Shown: piece after piece, positions 1 through 8,368 of the stretch | Layout: the number at the start of each line of letters is the position of its first letter | How positions within the stretch are numbered: position 1 is the first letter of the stretch | Source of the DNA: Deltaproteobacteria bacterium IMCC39146 | GTDB lineage: Bacteria > Desulfobacterota > Desulfuromonadia > Desulfuromonadales > BM103 | Direction: 5' to 3' | DNA length: 64,000 bases | NCBI GenBank assembly: GCA_030005635.1 | Contig: JARUHP010000008.1 | Location: 1 to 64,000, forward strand | Program-made: the position numbers and the translations under genes | Notes under the pieces: generated by a model | What the model saw: only the letters and a program-made list of their open reading frames with translations | Databases searched by the model: none | Told to the model about the DNA's origin: nothing

Positions 1-51
1 CTCTTCGAAACGCATTATCCGGATCTCCTGTTGTAGAACTGTTCGTTTCAT
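1..51 (-). CDS. IS transposase, N-terminal fragment (runs off the left edge)
   Basis: Seventeen codons are visible, reading MKRTVLQQEIRIMRFEE. A strong ribosome site (AGGAGGA on the minus strand, 56-62) lies four bases before the ATG. The MRFEE start resembles transposases of the ISNCY type, which open with such a segment followed by a helix-turn-helix; this is recall of the family, not a search. A second in-frame ATG (codon 13) could be the real start. The upstream DNA to about position 110 has a direct repeat and a dyad, as expected for an element end. The rest of the gene lies outside the window, so the call is tentative. Confidence 0.45.
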   Translation of the reverse strand, partial: MKRTVLQQEIRIMRFEE

Positions 52-76
52 AGTGTCCTCCTACTGGACAGAATGA

Positions 77-109
77 ACCGGACAGATGTTGTGCTACAAC
101 ACCGGACAG
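77..109. repeat. Direct repeat and dyad at the putative IS end
   Basis: The nonamer ACCGGACAG occurs at 77-85 and again at 101-109. Between them TGTTGT (87-92) and ACAACA (96-101) form a perfect 6-bp inverted repeat with a 3-bp loop. This could be the terminal or regulatory region of the insertion sequence whose transposase starts at 51. The exact element boundary cannot be fixed from one copy. Confidence 0.4.
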
Positions 110-143
110 TTTATTTGCTAGCGACACTGTTGCCCGGAGGTCC

Positions 144-172
144 TTGACTTTTGTCGTTTTCGATGTTAAAAG
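144..172 (+). promoter_or_regulatory. Candidate sigma-70 promoter for ndk
   Basis: TTGACT at 144-149 is followed after 17 bases by TAAAAG at 167-172. The -35 matches 5 of 6 consensus bases and the -10 matches 4 of 6. It sits 43 bases before the ndk start. Assignment is by eye only. Confidence 0.35.
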
Positions 173-214
173 CGCGAGGCTTAATTAACTCACTAATCTC
201 TATTGGAGGATATT

Positions 215-628
215 ATGGAACGCACATTCGCAATCATCAAGCCCGATGCATTCGCAGCCGGTAACGCTGGCAAAATTCTCGCCCGTATCTATGCCGAAGG
301 TTTCAAGGTCGTTGGCATCAAGAAGCTTTACATGAGCAAGGTCGAGGCTGAAGGCTTCTACTATGTTCACAATGAACGTCCTTTCTTCGGCGATTTGACC
401 GACTTTATGAGCAGTGGCCCCTGTGTCGTGATGACTCTTGAAGCCGAAGGTGCGATCCTCAAATGGCGTGATCTGATGGGCGCAACCAACCCGGCTGAAG
501 CTGCAGAAGGCACAATGCGTAAGGCATTCGGTACCAGCATTGGCGAGAATGCAACTCATGGCTCCGATGCCCCTGAAACCGCAGCTTTCGAAATCCCTTA
601 TTTCTTCTCGGGCCTGGAGCTTCTTTAA
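215..628 (+). CDS. ndk: Nucleoside diphosphate kinase
   Basis: This 137-residue cytosolic enzyme moves the gamma phosphate from ATP to other nucleoside diphosphates through a phosphohistidine. The length is normal for bacterial Ndk. Residues 3-13 hold the conserved [11 protein letters not shown] start, and the active-site histidine is His115 in the NATHGSD motif. An in-frame TTG exists at 203, but it overlaps the GGAGG ribosome site at 205-209, so the ATG at 215 is chosen. The gene stands alone between the IS edge and a terminator-like hairpin. Confidence 0.97.
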   Translation: MERTFAIIKPDAFAAGNAGKILARIYAEGFKVVGIKKLYMSKVEAEGFYYVHNERPFFGDLTDFMSSGPCVVMTLEAEGAILKWRDLMGATNPAEAAEGTMRKAFGTSIGENATHGSDAPETAAFEIPYFFSGLELL

Positions 629-661
629 GCTCTGCTAACGAGGAAAGACTTGAGTCACCTG

Positions 662-698
662 GAGCCCTTCGGTACAATCCGAGGGGCTTCATTTTTTG
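662..698 (+). terminator. Rho-independent terminator after ndk
   Basis: AGCCCTTCGG (663-672) pairs with CCGAGGGGCT (679-688) in a 10-bp stem with one G-U pair and a 6-base loop, followed by a run of six T at 692-697. Confidence 0.8.
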
Positions 699-760
699 CA
701 GTCAAGTATTGAGGCGTCTCTAACAGCCCTTGTCTGAGCGCTTTCTCACTATAAATTACG

Positions 761-1828
761 ATGAACAGGTTGTACGCCTTGAATGAAATACCAGAAAATG
801 ATCAACGTGTTGATCTTAAAGACCTGAGCCCTGACGCGCTTGTCGATTTTTTGTCGGGGATGGGTAAGGAAAAATTCCGGGCCGTACAGATCTTGCGTTG
901 GATTTATCAGCGCAATGTTACAGACTTCTCCGCGATGACCGACCTGGCGAAAGATTTCCGTGAGGACCTTGCCTGCCGTGCGACTATTTCGACCTTCTCC
1001 GAGGAGGCTGTTGAGGTCAGCAAGGATGGCACCCGGAAGTTTCTTTTTCGTCTTCATGATGGCAAGAGCGTAGAAACCGTCCTGATCCCTATGGAAGGTG
1101 GCCGCAACACCTTGTGTATCTCCACCCAGGTTGGCTGTGCCATGCAGTGCTCTTTTTGCCTCACCGGCACTTTTGGTTTGGAGCGCAACCTGAGCGCCGG
1201 CGAAATTGTCAACCAGGTTTGTGCTGTACGCAAGGATTTCACCGTCAACAATATTGTCCTGATGGGGATGGGAGAGCCGCTTCATAACCTTGATAATGTC
1301 GTCACGGCACTGGAAACCCTTTACGCCCCGACCGGCTTCGATTACGGTACCCGCAGGATAACGCTCTCTACCTGCGGACTGGTTCCGGAAATGCTTGAAC
1401 TTGGTCGTCGTATCAAGGTTGGTCTTGCCGTCTCTCTTAATGCGACGACGGACATAGTCCGTGATGAATTGATGCCGGTCAATCGCCGCTATCCCTTAGC
1501 GGAGCTGATGAAGGCCTGTCGTCAATTCCCGTTGCCCCCTCACCAGCGGATTACTTTTGAATATATCCTGATCCGTGGAGTCAACGACAGCCAGGAGGAT
1601 GCCAGGCGTCTGGTCAAGTTGCTTCATGGGATCAAGGGCAAAGTGAACCTGATCCCATTCAATGAGCATGCTGGCTCAGAGTTTAAAGCACCTGATGAGC
1701 AGGCGATTCGCAGCTTTCAAACCTATCTTCTGGATCGACAGATTGTTGCTATTCGCAGGGCAGGCAAGGGACAGGACATCTCGGCCGCTTGTGGCCAGCT
1801 CAAAGGGCAGCTTGAAGGTCAGCCGTAA
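761..1828 (+). CDS. rlmN: Dual-specificity RNA methyltransferase RlmN (23S rRNA A2503 / tRNA A37)
   Basis: A radical-SAM enzyme of 355 residues that methylates C2 of adenosine 2503 in 23S rRNA and, in many bacteria, A37 of some tRNAs. The iron-sulfur motif CxxxCxxC is Cys126, Cys130 and Cys133 (CAMQCSFC). The second conserved cysteine of the RlmN/Cfr mechanism is Cys344 near the C terminus (SAACGQ). The MGMGEP motif and an N-terminal RNA-binding helical domain are present. No clear ribosome site precedes the ATG at 761, but no better start exists nearby. The gene is monocistronic, between a terminator and a repeat. Confidence 0.96.
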   Translation: MNRLYALNEIPENDQRVDLKDLSPDALVDFLSGMGKEKFRAVQILRWIYQRNVTDFSAMTDLAKDFREDLACRATISTFSEEAVEVSKDGTRKFLFRLHDGKSVETVLIPMEGGRNTLCISTQVGCAMQCSFCLTGTFGLERNLSAGEIVNQVCAVRKDFTVNNIVLMGMGEPLHNLDNVVTALETLYAPTGFDYGTRRITLSTCGLVPEMLELGRRIKVGLAVSLNATTDIVRDELMPVNRRYPLAELMKACRQFPLPPHQRITFEYILIRGVNDSQEDARRLVKLLHGIKGKVNLIPFNEHAGSEFKAPDEQAIRSFQTYLLDRQIVAIRRAGKGQDISAACGQLKGQLEGQP

Positions 1829-1920
1829 GCGATAAGCTTTAAGCTTTAAGAAAAAGCTCTAAGCTGTTGACTGGTTTGTATTTTACCATCAAATTTTCAC
1901 GGGTCTATAATCCAGACTTA

Positions 1921-2110
1921 GGTGATACCTCTTTACACCAAAACAGGTAAGAGCTGAAATCAAAAGACTAACGCAAAGACGCTAAGAAAAGCCAAGAAAG
2001 ACGCAAAGGGTGATATCTTTACTTTTTGAAATGGTTTTCTTTGCGCGCTTTCTCTACCCCTTCGCGCCTTTGCGTTAAATATTTACAACCTTTGTTTGGG
2101 TTATAAATCC
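1921..2110. repeat. Dispersed AACGCAAAGACGC palindromic repeat, copy A
   Basis: The gap between rlmN and the next gene is filled by a long imperfect palindrome. The left arm begins AACGCAAAGACGC at about 1970 and the right arm ends GCGCCTTTGCGTTAA at about 2078. About 180 bases, including the flanks TTTACACCAAAACAG and TTTGTTTGGGTTATA, recur almost unchanged at 38990-39165. Shorter relatives lie at 40994-41116 and 58976-59090. No coding capacity was seen. Confidence 0.85.
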
Positions 2111-2156
2111 AAACTTTTACAGTTTACAGTTTGAATTAACTTTGGAGGATAGAACC

Positions 2157-3023
2157 ATGCATCAGATGACGGTTGGCGTAATCGGAGGCAGCGGCCTTTA
2201 TGAAATCGAAGGGCTTACGAATATCGAAGAGGTTGTTCTTGAGACTCCTTTCGGTGAGCCGAGCGATGCCTTTATCACGGGGGTGCTCGGTGATGTGAAG
2301 ATGGTCTTCTTGCCACGGCACGGGCGCGGACATCGGTTCCTGCCTTCCGAAGTGCCTTATCGTGCCAATATTTATGGTATGAAAAAACTCGGAGTGCAGA
2401 GAATTATCTCTGTCTCTGCCGTTGGCAGCATGAAAGAAGAGATCGTGCCTGGTCACATCGTGATCCCGGATCAATTCTTCGACCGGACCCAGGGTAAACG
2501 TGCATCAACCTTTTTCGGTAAAGGTGTCACCGGGCACGTTCAGTTTGCCGACCCGGTCTGCTCTGAATTATGCGATGTGCTGGTTGAAGCTGGCCAGCGT
2601 GCCGGCGCGACGGTGCATAAGGGGGGTACTTACATCTGTATCGAAGGGCCCAACTTCTCTACGCGTGCCGAGTCGAAAATTTATCGTTCCTGGGGCGTCG
2701 ATATTATCGGCATGACCAATATCCCTGAAGCACGGCTGGCACGTGAGGCTGAGATTTGCTACGGCACTATGGCCCTGGCAACGGATTACGACTGCTGGTA
2801 CGAAGGTCACGATGACGTGACTGTCGAGGCTGTTCTGGCCATTATTAAACAGAACGTGGCCATGGCGCGTAATATCATTAAAGAAGCTGTCTCTGCCCTC
2901 GCGACTGAAGCCGGCTGTTCCTGTGGAGACTCACTGCAGTTCGCTATTATGACTGATCCGTCAACGATCCCGGAACAGACCCGCAAGGATCTTGATTTGT
3001 TCCTCGGTAAATATCTTGACTAG
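2157..3023 (+). CDS. mtnP: S-methyl-5'-thioadenosine phosphorylase
   Basis: This 288-residue cytosolic enzyme cleaves methylthioadenosine with phosphate to adenine and methylthioribose-1-phosphate, clearing the by-product of polyamine or N-acyl-homoserine-lactone synthesis. The trimeric PNP/MTAP family motifs are visible: GGSGLY near the start, PRHGRGH around residue 60, and GMTNIPEARLAREAE. The TDYDCW segment carries the aspartates that select 6-aminopurines, favouring MTA over inosine. The ATG at 2157 follows GGAGG at 2144-2148; an upstream TTG would overlap that site. A PfkB-family kinase follows 89 bases downstream, possibly in the same salvage route. Confidence 0.93.
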   Translation: MHQMTVGVIGGSGLYEIEGLTNIEEVVLETPFGEPSDAFITGVLGDVKMVFLPRHGRGHRFLPSEVPYRANIYGMKKLGVQRIISVSAVGSMKEEIVPGHIVIPDQFFDRTQGKRASTFFGKGVTGHVQFADPVCSELCDVLVEAGQRAGATVHKGGTYICIEGPNFSTRAESKIYRSWGVDIIGMTNIPEARLAREAEICYGTMALATDYDCWYEGHDDVTVEAVLAIIKQNVAMARNIIKEAVSALATEAGCSCGDSLQFAIMTDPSTIPEQTRKDLDLFLGKYLD

Positions 3024-3112
3024 AGTCGATGACGAGCATTGCTAAAAGTTGTTAGATTTGCTTAAATAAAAAATTACTGTTATTTCAGACAAAATGTTCA
3101 TAAAGGGCTCCC

Positions 3113-4021
3113 ATGGATATTCTCGTTATAGGTTCCGTTGCTTTTGATAGTGTTGAAACCCCTTTTGGCCGTGGTGATGACGTCCTAGGCGGCTCAGCGA
3201 CTTATTTCTCCACCTCCGCCAGTTTTTTCACAGGTGTTCAGCTGGTTGCTGTTGTTGGTGATGATTTCCCGGAAGAGCCTAAAGAATTCCTCAGCTCACG
3301 AGGTGTTGATCTTGCCGGACTGCAGACCCAGCCAGGTGAGACTTTCCGTTGGAAGGGCCGTTACGGTTATGACCTGAACGAGGCTCAAACCTTGGAGACC
3401 CACCTTAATGTATTCGAAACATTTCACCCGCAATTGCCGGAATCTTATCGCAAGGCTGAATACGTCTTTCTCGCCAATATTGATCCTGAATTGCAGCTTG
3501 AAGTTCTGAACCAGGTTGAGCGTCCCAAGCTGATCGCCTGTGACACCATGAACTTCTGGATAGAAGGCAAACGAGACGCGCTGGTCCGCACTCTCGGTCA
3601 CGTTGATATCCTGGTGATTAATGAAGCAGAAGTTCGCCAGCTGGCTGACGAAGCCAACCTGGTCAAGGCGTCCCGTGCGGTATTGGCGATGGGGCCGAAA
3701 ACCCTGGTTGTAAAACGTGGTGAGTATGGTGTTCTGGTTTTCACCGAACACTCGATTTTTTCTGCGCCGGCGTATCCTCTTGAAGAAGTCTTTGACCCGA
3801 CCGGAGCTGGTGATACCTTTGCTGGCGGTTTTATGGGCTATTTGGCCGCAACCAACAATCTCTCCGATGAAACGATTCGTAAGGCAACGGTGTTTGGTAG
3901 TGTTATGGCTTCTTTTACTGTTGAAGATTTCAGCCTGAACCGATTGCGTAAGTTGAGTTGGTCAGAGGTCGAGGAGCGCTTTCGTCGTTTTCAGGCCCTG
4001 ACCGCCTTTGAAGGTTTGTAA
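3113..4021 (+). CDS. PfkB/ribokinase-family sugar or nucleoside kinase
   Basis: A 302-residue kinase of the ribokinase fold. The C-terminal signature DPTGAGDTFAGGF (about residues 228-240) contains the catalytic aspartate and anion hole, and an N-terminal GG motif (VLGGSATYFS) marks the substrate site. The family phosphorylates sugars, adenosine or similar nucleosides, and the substrate cannot be read from sequence. Its place just after methylthioadenosine phosphorylase suggests a role in purine or methylthioribose salvage, which is inference. There is no obvious terminator between the two genes. Confidence 0.85.
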   Translation: MDILVIGSVAFDSVETPFGRGDDVLGGSATYFSTSASFFTGVQLVAVVGDDFPEEPKEFLSSRGVDLAGLQTQPGETFRWKGRYGYDLNEAQTLETHLNVFETFHPQLPESYRKAEYVFLANIDPELQLEVLNQVERPKLIACDTMNFWIEGKRDALVRTLGHVDILVINEAEVRQLADEANLVKASRAVLAMGPKTLVVKRGEYGVLVFTEHSIFSAPAYPLEEVFDPTGAGDTFAGGFMGYLAATNNLSDETIRKATVFGSVMASFTVEDFSLNRLRKLSWSEVEERFRRFQALTAFEGL

Positions 4022-4157
4022 AGACCGGAACATGTGTGACGGCGTAACACCTGAACAACAGAACAACAGAACATGCCTATCCTTAAAAGCTCGTTCCATG
4101 TCCGCTCTTGTGCTCCGGGCTCAGTTGGAGGGCTCAGGTCGAAGGCAGGAGGTTTAG

Positions 4158-4889
4158 ATGTTTACATGGGATAAATCGATTCTAGCGATCAACCTTCCAG
4201 CCGGTAAAGTTGTTGCTCTCTTTCGGTCCATGCGTGAGGTGCAACTGGCGTTGCCGGGTGTCCCGGCACAACAAGCCAGCGCCTACCTCTGTCAATATCA
4301 GGCTGAGGCCGGTGTTGGTACGGTTGCTGTATTTCACCTGCACAAAAGCCACTTGCTGGCCTTCTACGTCAGCGGTCCGCAGTTTGTTCCAGAACGGGAT
4401 ATAGATAGTCTGTTGGACCAGGGTCTGAACCTGGTTGAGTCGATGGGTTTTCTGATGACAGACCAGGATCTCCACCTGCTTGATGAGGCTGATCAGGAAA
4501 TGCTCTGGGCCTCCTTGCCCCTTAAGGCCGGGTTGTCACAGAAAGAGGTAGTCGCTCCGCCTGCAACTCCTCAGAAACAGGCTTCACCGCGCGCTGTCGA
4601 GCCAACCAAGCCAGCTCCTTCTCCAGAAAAGAAAGTGTCCTCGGTCAGCCCAACCAGCAATGGCTTGGAGGTTAAGAAGGCTCCTGCCCAAAGTGTGAAT
4701 GTCACCCCGAAGGTTGCTCCGGAGCCAGAATCTACAGAGAATGTGGATGACCTCCTGGCAGCAGTCGAGGCAATGCGTGCCAAGCGGCCAGGCCTGCGTG
4801 CACGCAAGACGTCGCCGTCGCCAGAAGAGATGAATCGCCGACGGCTCAAGTTAAGAGAAACCGTGGGTCGTATCCTTGCCTCACTCTAG
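4158..4889 (+). CDS. Conserved-looking protein of unknown function
   Basis: I do not recognise this 243-residue protein. Residues 1-118 look like a compact alpha/beta domain. Residues about 119-195 are rich in proline, lysine and serine and are probably disordered. The last 45 residues are a charged helix with many arginines (MRAKRPGLRARK, RRRLKLRE). There is no signal peptide or membrane segment. A good ribosome site (AGGAGG) precedes the ATG. It is followed 26 bases later by a TPR lipoprotein gene and a RodZ-like gene, so an envelope or cell-shape role is possible but unproven. Confidence 0.7.
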   Translation: MFTWDKSILAINLPAGKVVALFRSMREVQLALPGVPAQQASAYLCQYQAEAGVGTVAVFHLHKSHLLAFYVSGPQFVPERDIDSLLDQGLNLVESMGFLMTDQDLHLLDEADQEMLWASLPLKAGLSQKEVVAPPATPQKQASPRAVEPTKPAPSPEKKVSSVSPTSNGLEVKKAPAQSVNVTPKVAPEPESTENVDDLLAAVEAMRAKRPGLRARKTSPSPEEMNRRRLKLRETVGRILASL

Positions 4890-4914
4890 AGGTGTTATTT
4901 GAGAGGTCTATGCT

Positions 4915-5676
4915 ATGCAATCCTGTCTGAGTTGGTTTCTGTTACTCTTTGTTGCTACTTCTCTGGCCGCCTGTGTGCCGATAGAAGATAGGCAGGAGGT
5001 CGGTAAAAAGTCGGAATACCACTATATGCTCGGAGTCTCTTCATTGAACGAACAGAATCCGACCGGAGCCCTTAAAGAATTTCTCAATGCAGAAAAATAC
5101 GATAATAAAGATCCTGAGATTCAGGATGGCCTGGCTTGGGCTTACTGGCAGAAGCAGGCCCATGAGCTCGCGGAAAAGCACTTTCTGAGAGCCATTGAGT
5201 TAAGCGACAACAACCCTAAGTATTACAACAACGTGGCCTCACTTTATCTTTCGATGAAACGCTACGATGATGCCATCAGCGCCTTTCGTAAGGCTGCTGA
5301 CAACCTGCTCTTCGATCGCCCTGAGGTGGCGTGGACCGGAATCGGCATGGCCAACTACGAGAAGCAGGATTATGCGGCTGCTCAACGCGCTTATCTCAAA
5401 GCGCTCAAGCTCAATCCTCGCTATTATCCGGCGTCATACCGTTTGGGCGAACTCTATTACAACCAGGATCGTCCTGCTGAAGCCCTCGATATGTTCACTC
5501 GTACAGTAGCGTTGGCTCCAGGATACACCGATGCTCATTACTGGCAGGGCCTGCTTTACATGAAGCTGAAGGAAGCCGATAAGGCCAGGAAGTCTTTCCG
5601 TGAGGTGCTTCGTCTGGATCCCCAGAGTGATTCAGCTCGATTAGCCACTAAATACTTGAAAATAATCGACGAATGA
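4915..5676 (+). CDS. TPR-repeat lipoprotein
   Basis: A 253-residue lipoprotein: a hydrophobic signal ends in the lipobox LAAC with Cys20 as the lipid attachment site. Residues about 33-245 form roughly six tetratricopeptide repeats, visible as the recurring pattern A-Y/W-x-G-x-x-Y and P-x-x-A (for example NPKYYNNVASLYLSMKRYDD). Such proteins scaffold complexes on the inner face of the outer membrane; PilF/PilW-type pilotins are built this way, but no specific partner can be named. Its stop overlaps the start of the next gene by ATGA, so the two are translationally coupled. Confidence 0.85.
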   Translation: MQSCLSWFLLLFVATSLAACVPIEDRQEVGKKSEYHYMLGVSSLNEQNPTGALKEFLNAEKYDNKDPEIQDGLAWAYWQKQAHELAEKHFLRAIELSDNNPKYYNNVASLYLSMKRYDDAISAFRKAADNLLFDRPEVAWTGIGMANYEKQDYAAAQRAYLKALKLNPRYYPASYRLGELYYNQDRPAEALDMFTRTVALAPGYTDAHYWQGLLYMKLKEADKARKSFREVLRLDPQSDSARLATKYLKIIDE

Positions 5677-6461
5677 TGGCAACTTCTACACAAAACCTGG
5701 GTAGGGAACTGCAGTCTAAACGCGAACAGCTTGGTTATTCTCTCAAGGATGTCGCGGAGCAGACCCGTATTCGAAAAGTTTACCTGGAAAGTATGGAACA
5801 GGGCCAGTTCGAGGCCCTTCCGGGACAAGCCTATATTACCGGTTTTGTCCGGGTCTATGCCCGCCATATCGGTCTTGACAGCGATGATTTTTTGGCCCGT
5901 CTGAATGCCCCTCAGGAAACCGATAAGGTTCAATCGCCAGAGTTCAATCCTGATGACAAAGCCCCAGATACGCCTGAAGCTCAACCACCATCAGGTCGTG
6001 GCTGGGGTGTCTTTGTTCTGAGCTTTGTTGTTGTCCTTGTCCTTGGCTCTCTATTCTACTTTATGCTTATCTCTTTTGACTCCGGGTCCCCTACCGAAGG
6101 TTCTGCTAAAGACGTCGTCAAAGCCAAGGAAACGTCTCTGCCGCAACAGGCCGAAGTGGTCGCAGTTTCAGAGGTTGTTGCAGAAGAAACTCCTGCACCA
6201 GTCTCCTTGCCGACAGTCCCGCCTGAAGGTTCTATTCTCAGAATGCTTGCTTTGACTGAAAGCTCGCTTATAATTCATCTTGATGGGCAAAAACCGCACG
6301 AATATCTATTGAAGGCTGGCTTGGAGCAGAGTTGGGATATCAAGAAGTCGGTTCGAGTTAAGCTTGCCCAACCTGGTGCTGCTCAATTCTGGCTCGGTCT
6401 CCAGGAACTGAAACTCGGTGAGCTGGACGGTTTTTATCTAAGTACTGCCCCTGGAGAGTAA
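5673..6461 (+). CDS. RodZ-like membrane protein with cytoplasmic helix-turn-helix
   Basis: A 262-residue protein with an N-terminal helix-turn-helix of the HTH_25 type (about residues 7-75, with LKDVAEQTRIRKVYLESME), a linker, one membrane span near residues 111-136, and a C-terminal periplasmic beta domain of the DUF4115 type. This is the architecture of RodZ, which links MreB to the membrane and helps hold rod shape. DNA binding is not implied by the helix-turn-helix in this family. The start overlaps the preceding lipoprotein stop by four bases. The name RodZ fits the architecture, but no mreB is in view. Confidence 0.75.
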   Translation: MMATSTQNLGRELQSKREQLGYSLKDVAEQTRIRKVYLESMEQGQFEALPGQAYITGFVRVYARHIGLDSDDFLARLNAPQETDKVQSPEFNPDDKAPDTPEAQPPSGRGWGVFVLSFVVVLVLGSLFYFMLISFDSGSPTEGSAKDVVKAKETSLPQQAEVVAVSEVVAEETPAPVSLPTVPPEGSILRMLALTESSLIIHLDGQKPHEYLLKAGLEQSWDIKKSVRVKLAQPGAAQFWLGLQELKLGELDGFYLSTAPGE

Positions 6462-6468
6462 CTCCTCA

Positions 6469-6996
6469 ATGATCCTCACTTGTCCTTCATGCCAGGCACG
6501 TTACCGCATCGACCCGACGGCTTCCAAAGTAAAGGTTGCTAAGGTAAAATGTCCTGGTTGCAGGCACTTTTTTGAAGTCTCCCTTGTTGAAGATACTCCT
6601 CTGCAAAACGAACCCTCTTCACCGGTGCGTCCTGTTGTCCTGATTGTTGATGATGCACGCTTTTTCCGCGAAATGATTAAGGATATTCTTTCTGAACTTC
6701 CCGTGGAGCTTGATGAAGCGGCAGACGGTAATGAAGCTTGGCAGAAAATCACTGCCTCCAAGCCTGAGTTGGTGTTGCTCGATCTAAATATCCCTGGTAA
6801 AAACGGCAAGGAGATCCTGCAATCGTTGCAACAGAACGCACAACTCGATTCGGTTAAAGTTCTCGCAATGAGTGGTGTTGAGCGTGGAGAAGAAACCGCC
6901 TCCGAGGTCCGACTCATCGGTGCCGTAGATTTTATCAGTAAATCCTTTAAACCCCGAGAATTGCAAAAACGTGTCCGCGACCTCTTGGCCCTTTAG
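6469..6996 (+). CDS. Zinc-ribbon plus response-regulator receiver protein
   Basis: The 175-residue protein joins an MJ0042-type zinc ribbon (Cys5, Cys8, Cys28, Cys31 as two CPxC pairs) to a CheY-like receiver domain (about residues 55-173). The acidic pair is Asp61-Asp62, the phospho-acceptor Asp105 (LLDLNIPG) and the conserved lysine Lys158. There is no output domain after the receiver. It probably acts by protein-protein contact, perhaps with metal-dependent localisation. It starts 7 bases after the RodZ-like gene and its last 26 bases overlap the purine nucleoside phosphorylase gene. Confidence 0.85.
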   Translation: MILTCPSCQARYRIDPTASKVKVAKVKCPGCRHFFEVSLVEDTPLQNEPSSPVRPVVLIVDDARFFREMIKDILSELPVELDEAADGNEAWQKITASKPELVLLDLNIPGKNGKEILQSLQQNAQLDSVKVLAMSGVERGEETASEVRLIGAVDFISKSFKPRELQKRVRDLLAL

Positions 6997-7819
6997 CCCC
7001 GGAAATCCCGGTACCCGCCTCGGTGAAGAAATCCGTCGACTGACCAAGGTCGATACCTTCGATTTGGCTGTCGTGCTTGGCTCGGGCTGGGGTGAGGCCG
7101 CAGCGCTGGGCGAGACTCTCGGAGTTTTTGACTATTCTGACTGGCCTTGTTTCCCCTGCGGGCAAATTGCCGGGCACACAGGCCAGTTGATTGCTGTTCG
7201 ATACTCATCCTGGAATATCCTGTTCTTCTCCGGCCGTTTTCATTGCTATCAGGGTTTGAGTGCCTTTGAGGCCACTTTCCCGGTAAGGCTTGCTTCGTCT
7301 CTTGGTTGCCCACGCATTCTCCTGACTTGTGCCACAGGAGGGATCAATCCGGCCTATCGTCCAGGTGATTTCATGCTGGTCGAGGACCATCTGAACCTGC
7401 TTGGCGACAATCCCCTGCGCGGGCTTTCCGGAAACACTTTTGTCGATATGGTTGATGCTTATCGAGCAGACGTTTACACGAAGCTTCTGCAAGGTGACTG
7501 CAGCAAGATGACGCTTAATCGTGGTGTCTTGGCGGCTATGTCCGGACCCTCCTATGAAACAGCTGCGGAGGTCCGTTTCCTCTCTGCTGCGGGTGCTGAT
7601 GTAGTCTCTATGTCTACGGTTCCCGAAGTCATCATGGCTCGCTATCTTGGCCTCCAGGTTGCCGCCGTCGCTTTTATCAGTAATGTTGCCGCAGGCTTAT
7701 CCAGCGTTGCCTTATCTCATGAGGACGTCCTCGACTGTGGTGATGAACACTCTTTCCTTTTCCCTCTTCTGATTCGTAACTTTGTTGATGCCTGGCAAAC
7801 TGTTCCTGACCAAAGTTAA
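6971..7819 (+). CDS. Purine nucleoside phosphorylase (trimeric type)
   Basis: A 282-residue cytosolic enzyme that splits inosine or guanosine with phosphate into base and ribose-1-phosphate. Family motifs are GSGWGEAA, a GHTGQL loop, MSGPSYETAAEVRFL and VSMSTVPEVIMA. The SNVAAG segment carries the asparagine that favours 6-oxopurines, unlike the aspartates of the mtnP product at 2157. The GTG start at 6971 lies inside the preceding receiver gene, whose stop is at 6996, so translation may be coupled. No strong ribosome site is visible. The first 20 or so residues are poorly conserved in appearance, so the start is less certain than the family. Confidence 0.88.
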   Translation: MSATSWPFSPGNPGTRLGEEIRRLTKVDTFDLAVVLGSGWGEAAALGETLGVFDYSDWPCFPCGQIAGHTGQLIAVRYSSWNILFFSGRFHCYQGLSAFEATFPVRLASSLGCPRILLTCATGGINPAYRPGDFMLVEDHLNLLGDNPLRGLSGNTFVDMVDAYRADVYTKLLQGDCSKMTLNRGVLAAMSGPSYETAAEVRFLSAAGADVVSMSTVPEVIMARYLGLQVAAVAFISNVAAGLSSVALSHEDVLDCGDEHSFLFPLLIRNFVDAWQTVPDQS

Positions 7820-7898
7820 AATTGTAGTAACTCCTTTCTGTTTCTGTAACCTACTGAAATAAGGATATATTCTTTCCTTTTTTTCATGTGCCCTATGC

Positions 7899-7926
7899 TT
7901 GACAGGGTGATGCCTCATGTTAGACT
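7899..7926 (+). promoter_or_regulatory. Candidate sigma-70 promoter for the receiver gene
   Basis: A perfect TTGACA -35 (7899-7904) is followed after 16 bases by TAGACT (7921-7926, 4 of 6 consensus). It lies 32 bases before the TTG chosen as start of the next gene. Its presence inside an upstream in-frame extension argues that the longer start at 7886 is not used. Confidence 0.5.
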
Positions 7927-7957
7927 TTTCACAAATCATACAAGTGTAGAGGACATT

Positions 7958-8350
7958 TTGGGCAAAGTCATAAAACGTATCCTGATCGTTGATGATGAAG
8001 AAAATACCCGTATCGGTTTGTCCAAGCTGTTGGCCCAGGAAGGGTTTGAAGTAGACAGTGCTGCTGACGGCAACGAGGCCCTTGATTATCTGGGGCAACA
8101 GAAGGTTAATCTGGTTATCAGCGATATCAATATGCCGGAGATGGATGGTTTGGTGTTCCTGCGAGAGATCAGCCGTAAGTTCCCGAGTACCAGTGTCATA
8201 ATGATCACGGCTTATGGTGGTGTGGAATCGTATCTAGAAGCGATGAACTTAGGAGCCTACGAATATCTACATAAACCGGTGCGACTCGATGAGTTGCGCT
8301 CGGTGATGAAAAAGATTTTCAATGGTGGGTCAATAGCACGGGTGTCCTGA
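7958..8350 (+). CDS. Single-domain response regulator
   Basis: A 130-residue CheY-like receiver with acidic residues Asp12-Asp13, phospho-acceptor Asp56 (VISDINMPEMDG), a conserved Thr/Ala region (MITAYGG) and the lysine in LHKPVRL. No DNA-binding or enzymatic domain follows. The TTG at 7958 is chosen because GAGG lies 7 bases upstream and a good promoter sits just before it. An ATG at 7886 would add 24 residues encoded by the promoter region. A universal stress protein gene follows 18 bases later, suggesting shared transcription in a stress response. Confidence 0.88.
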   Translation: MGKVIKRILIVDDEENTRIGLSKLLAQEGFEVDSAADGNEALDYLGQQKVNLVISDINMPEMDGLVFLREISRKFPSTSVIMITAYGGVESYLEAMNLGAYEYLHKPVRLDELRSVMKKIFNGGSIARVS

Positions 8351-8368
8351 AACCGTTAGGAGGTTACC

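Noticed and set aside
7886-7957. A longer N terminus for the receiver protein starting at ATG 7886.
   Set aside because: The extension is encoded by a TTGACA promoter region, and GAGG precedes the TTG at 7958, where the receiver fold begins.
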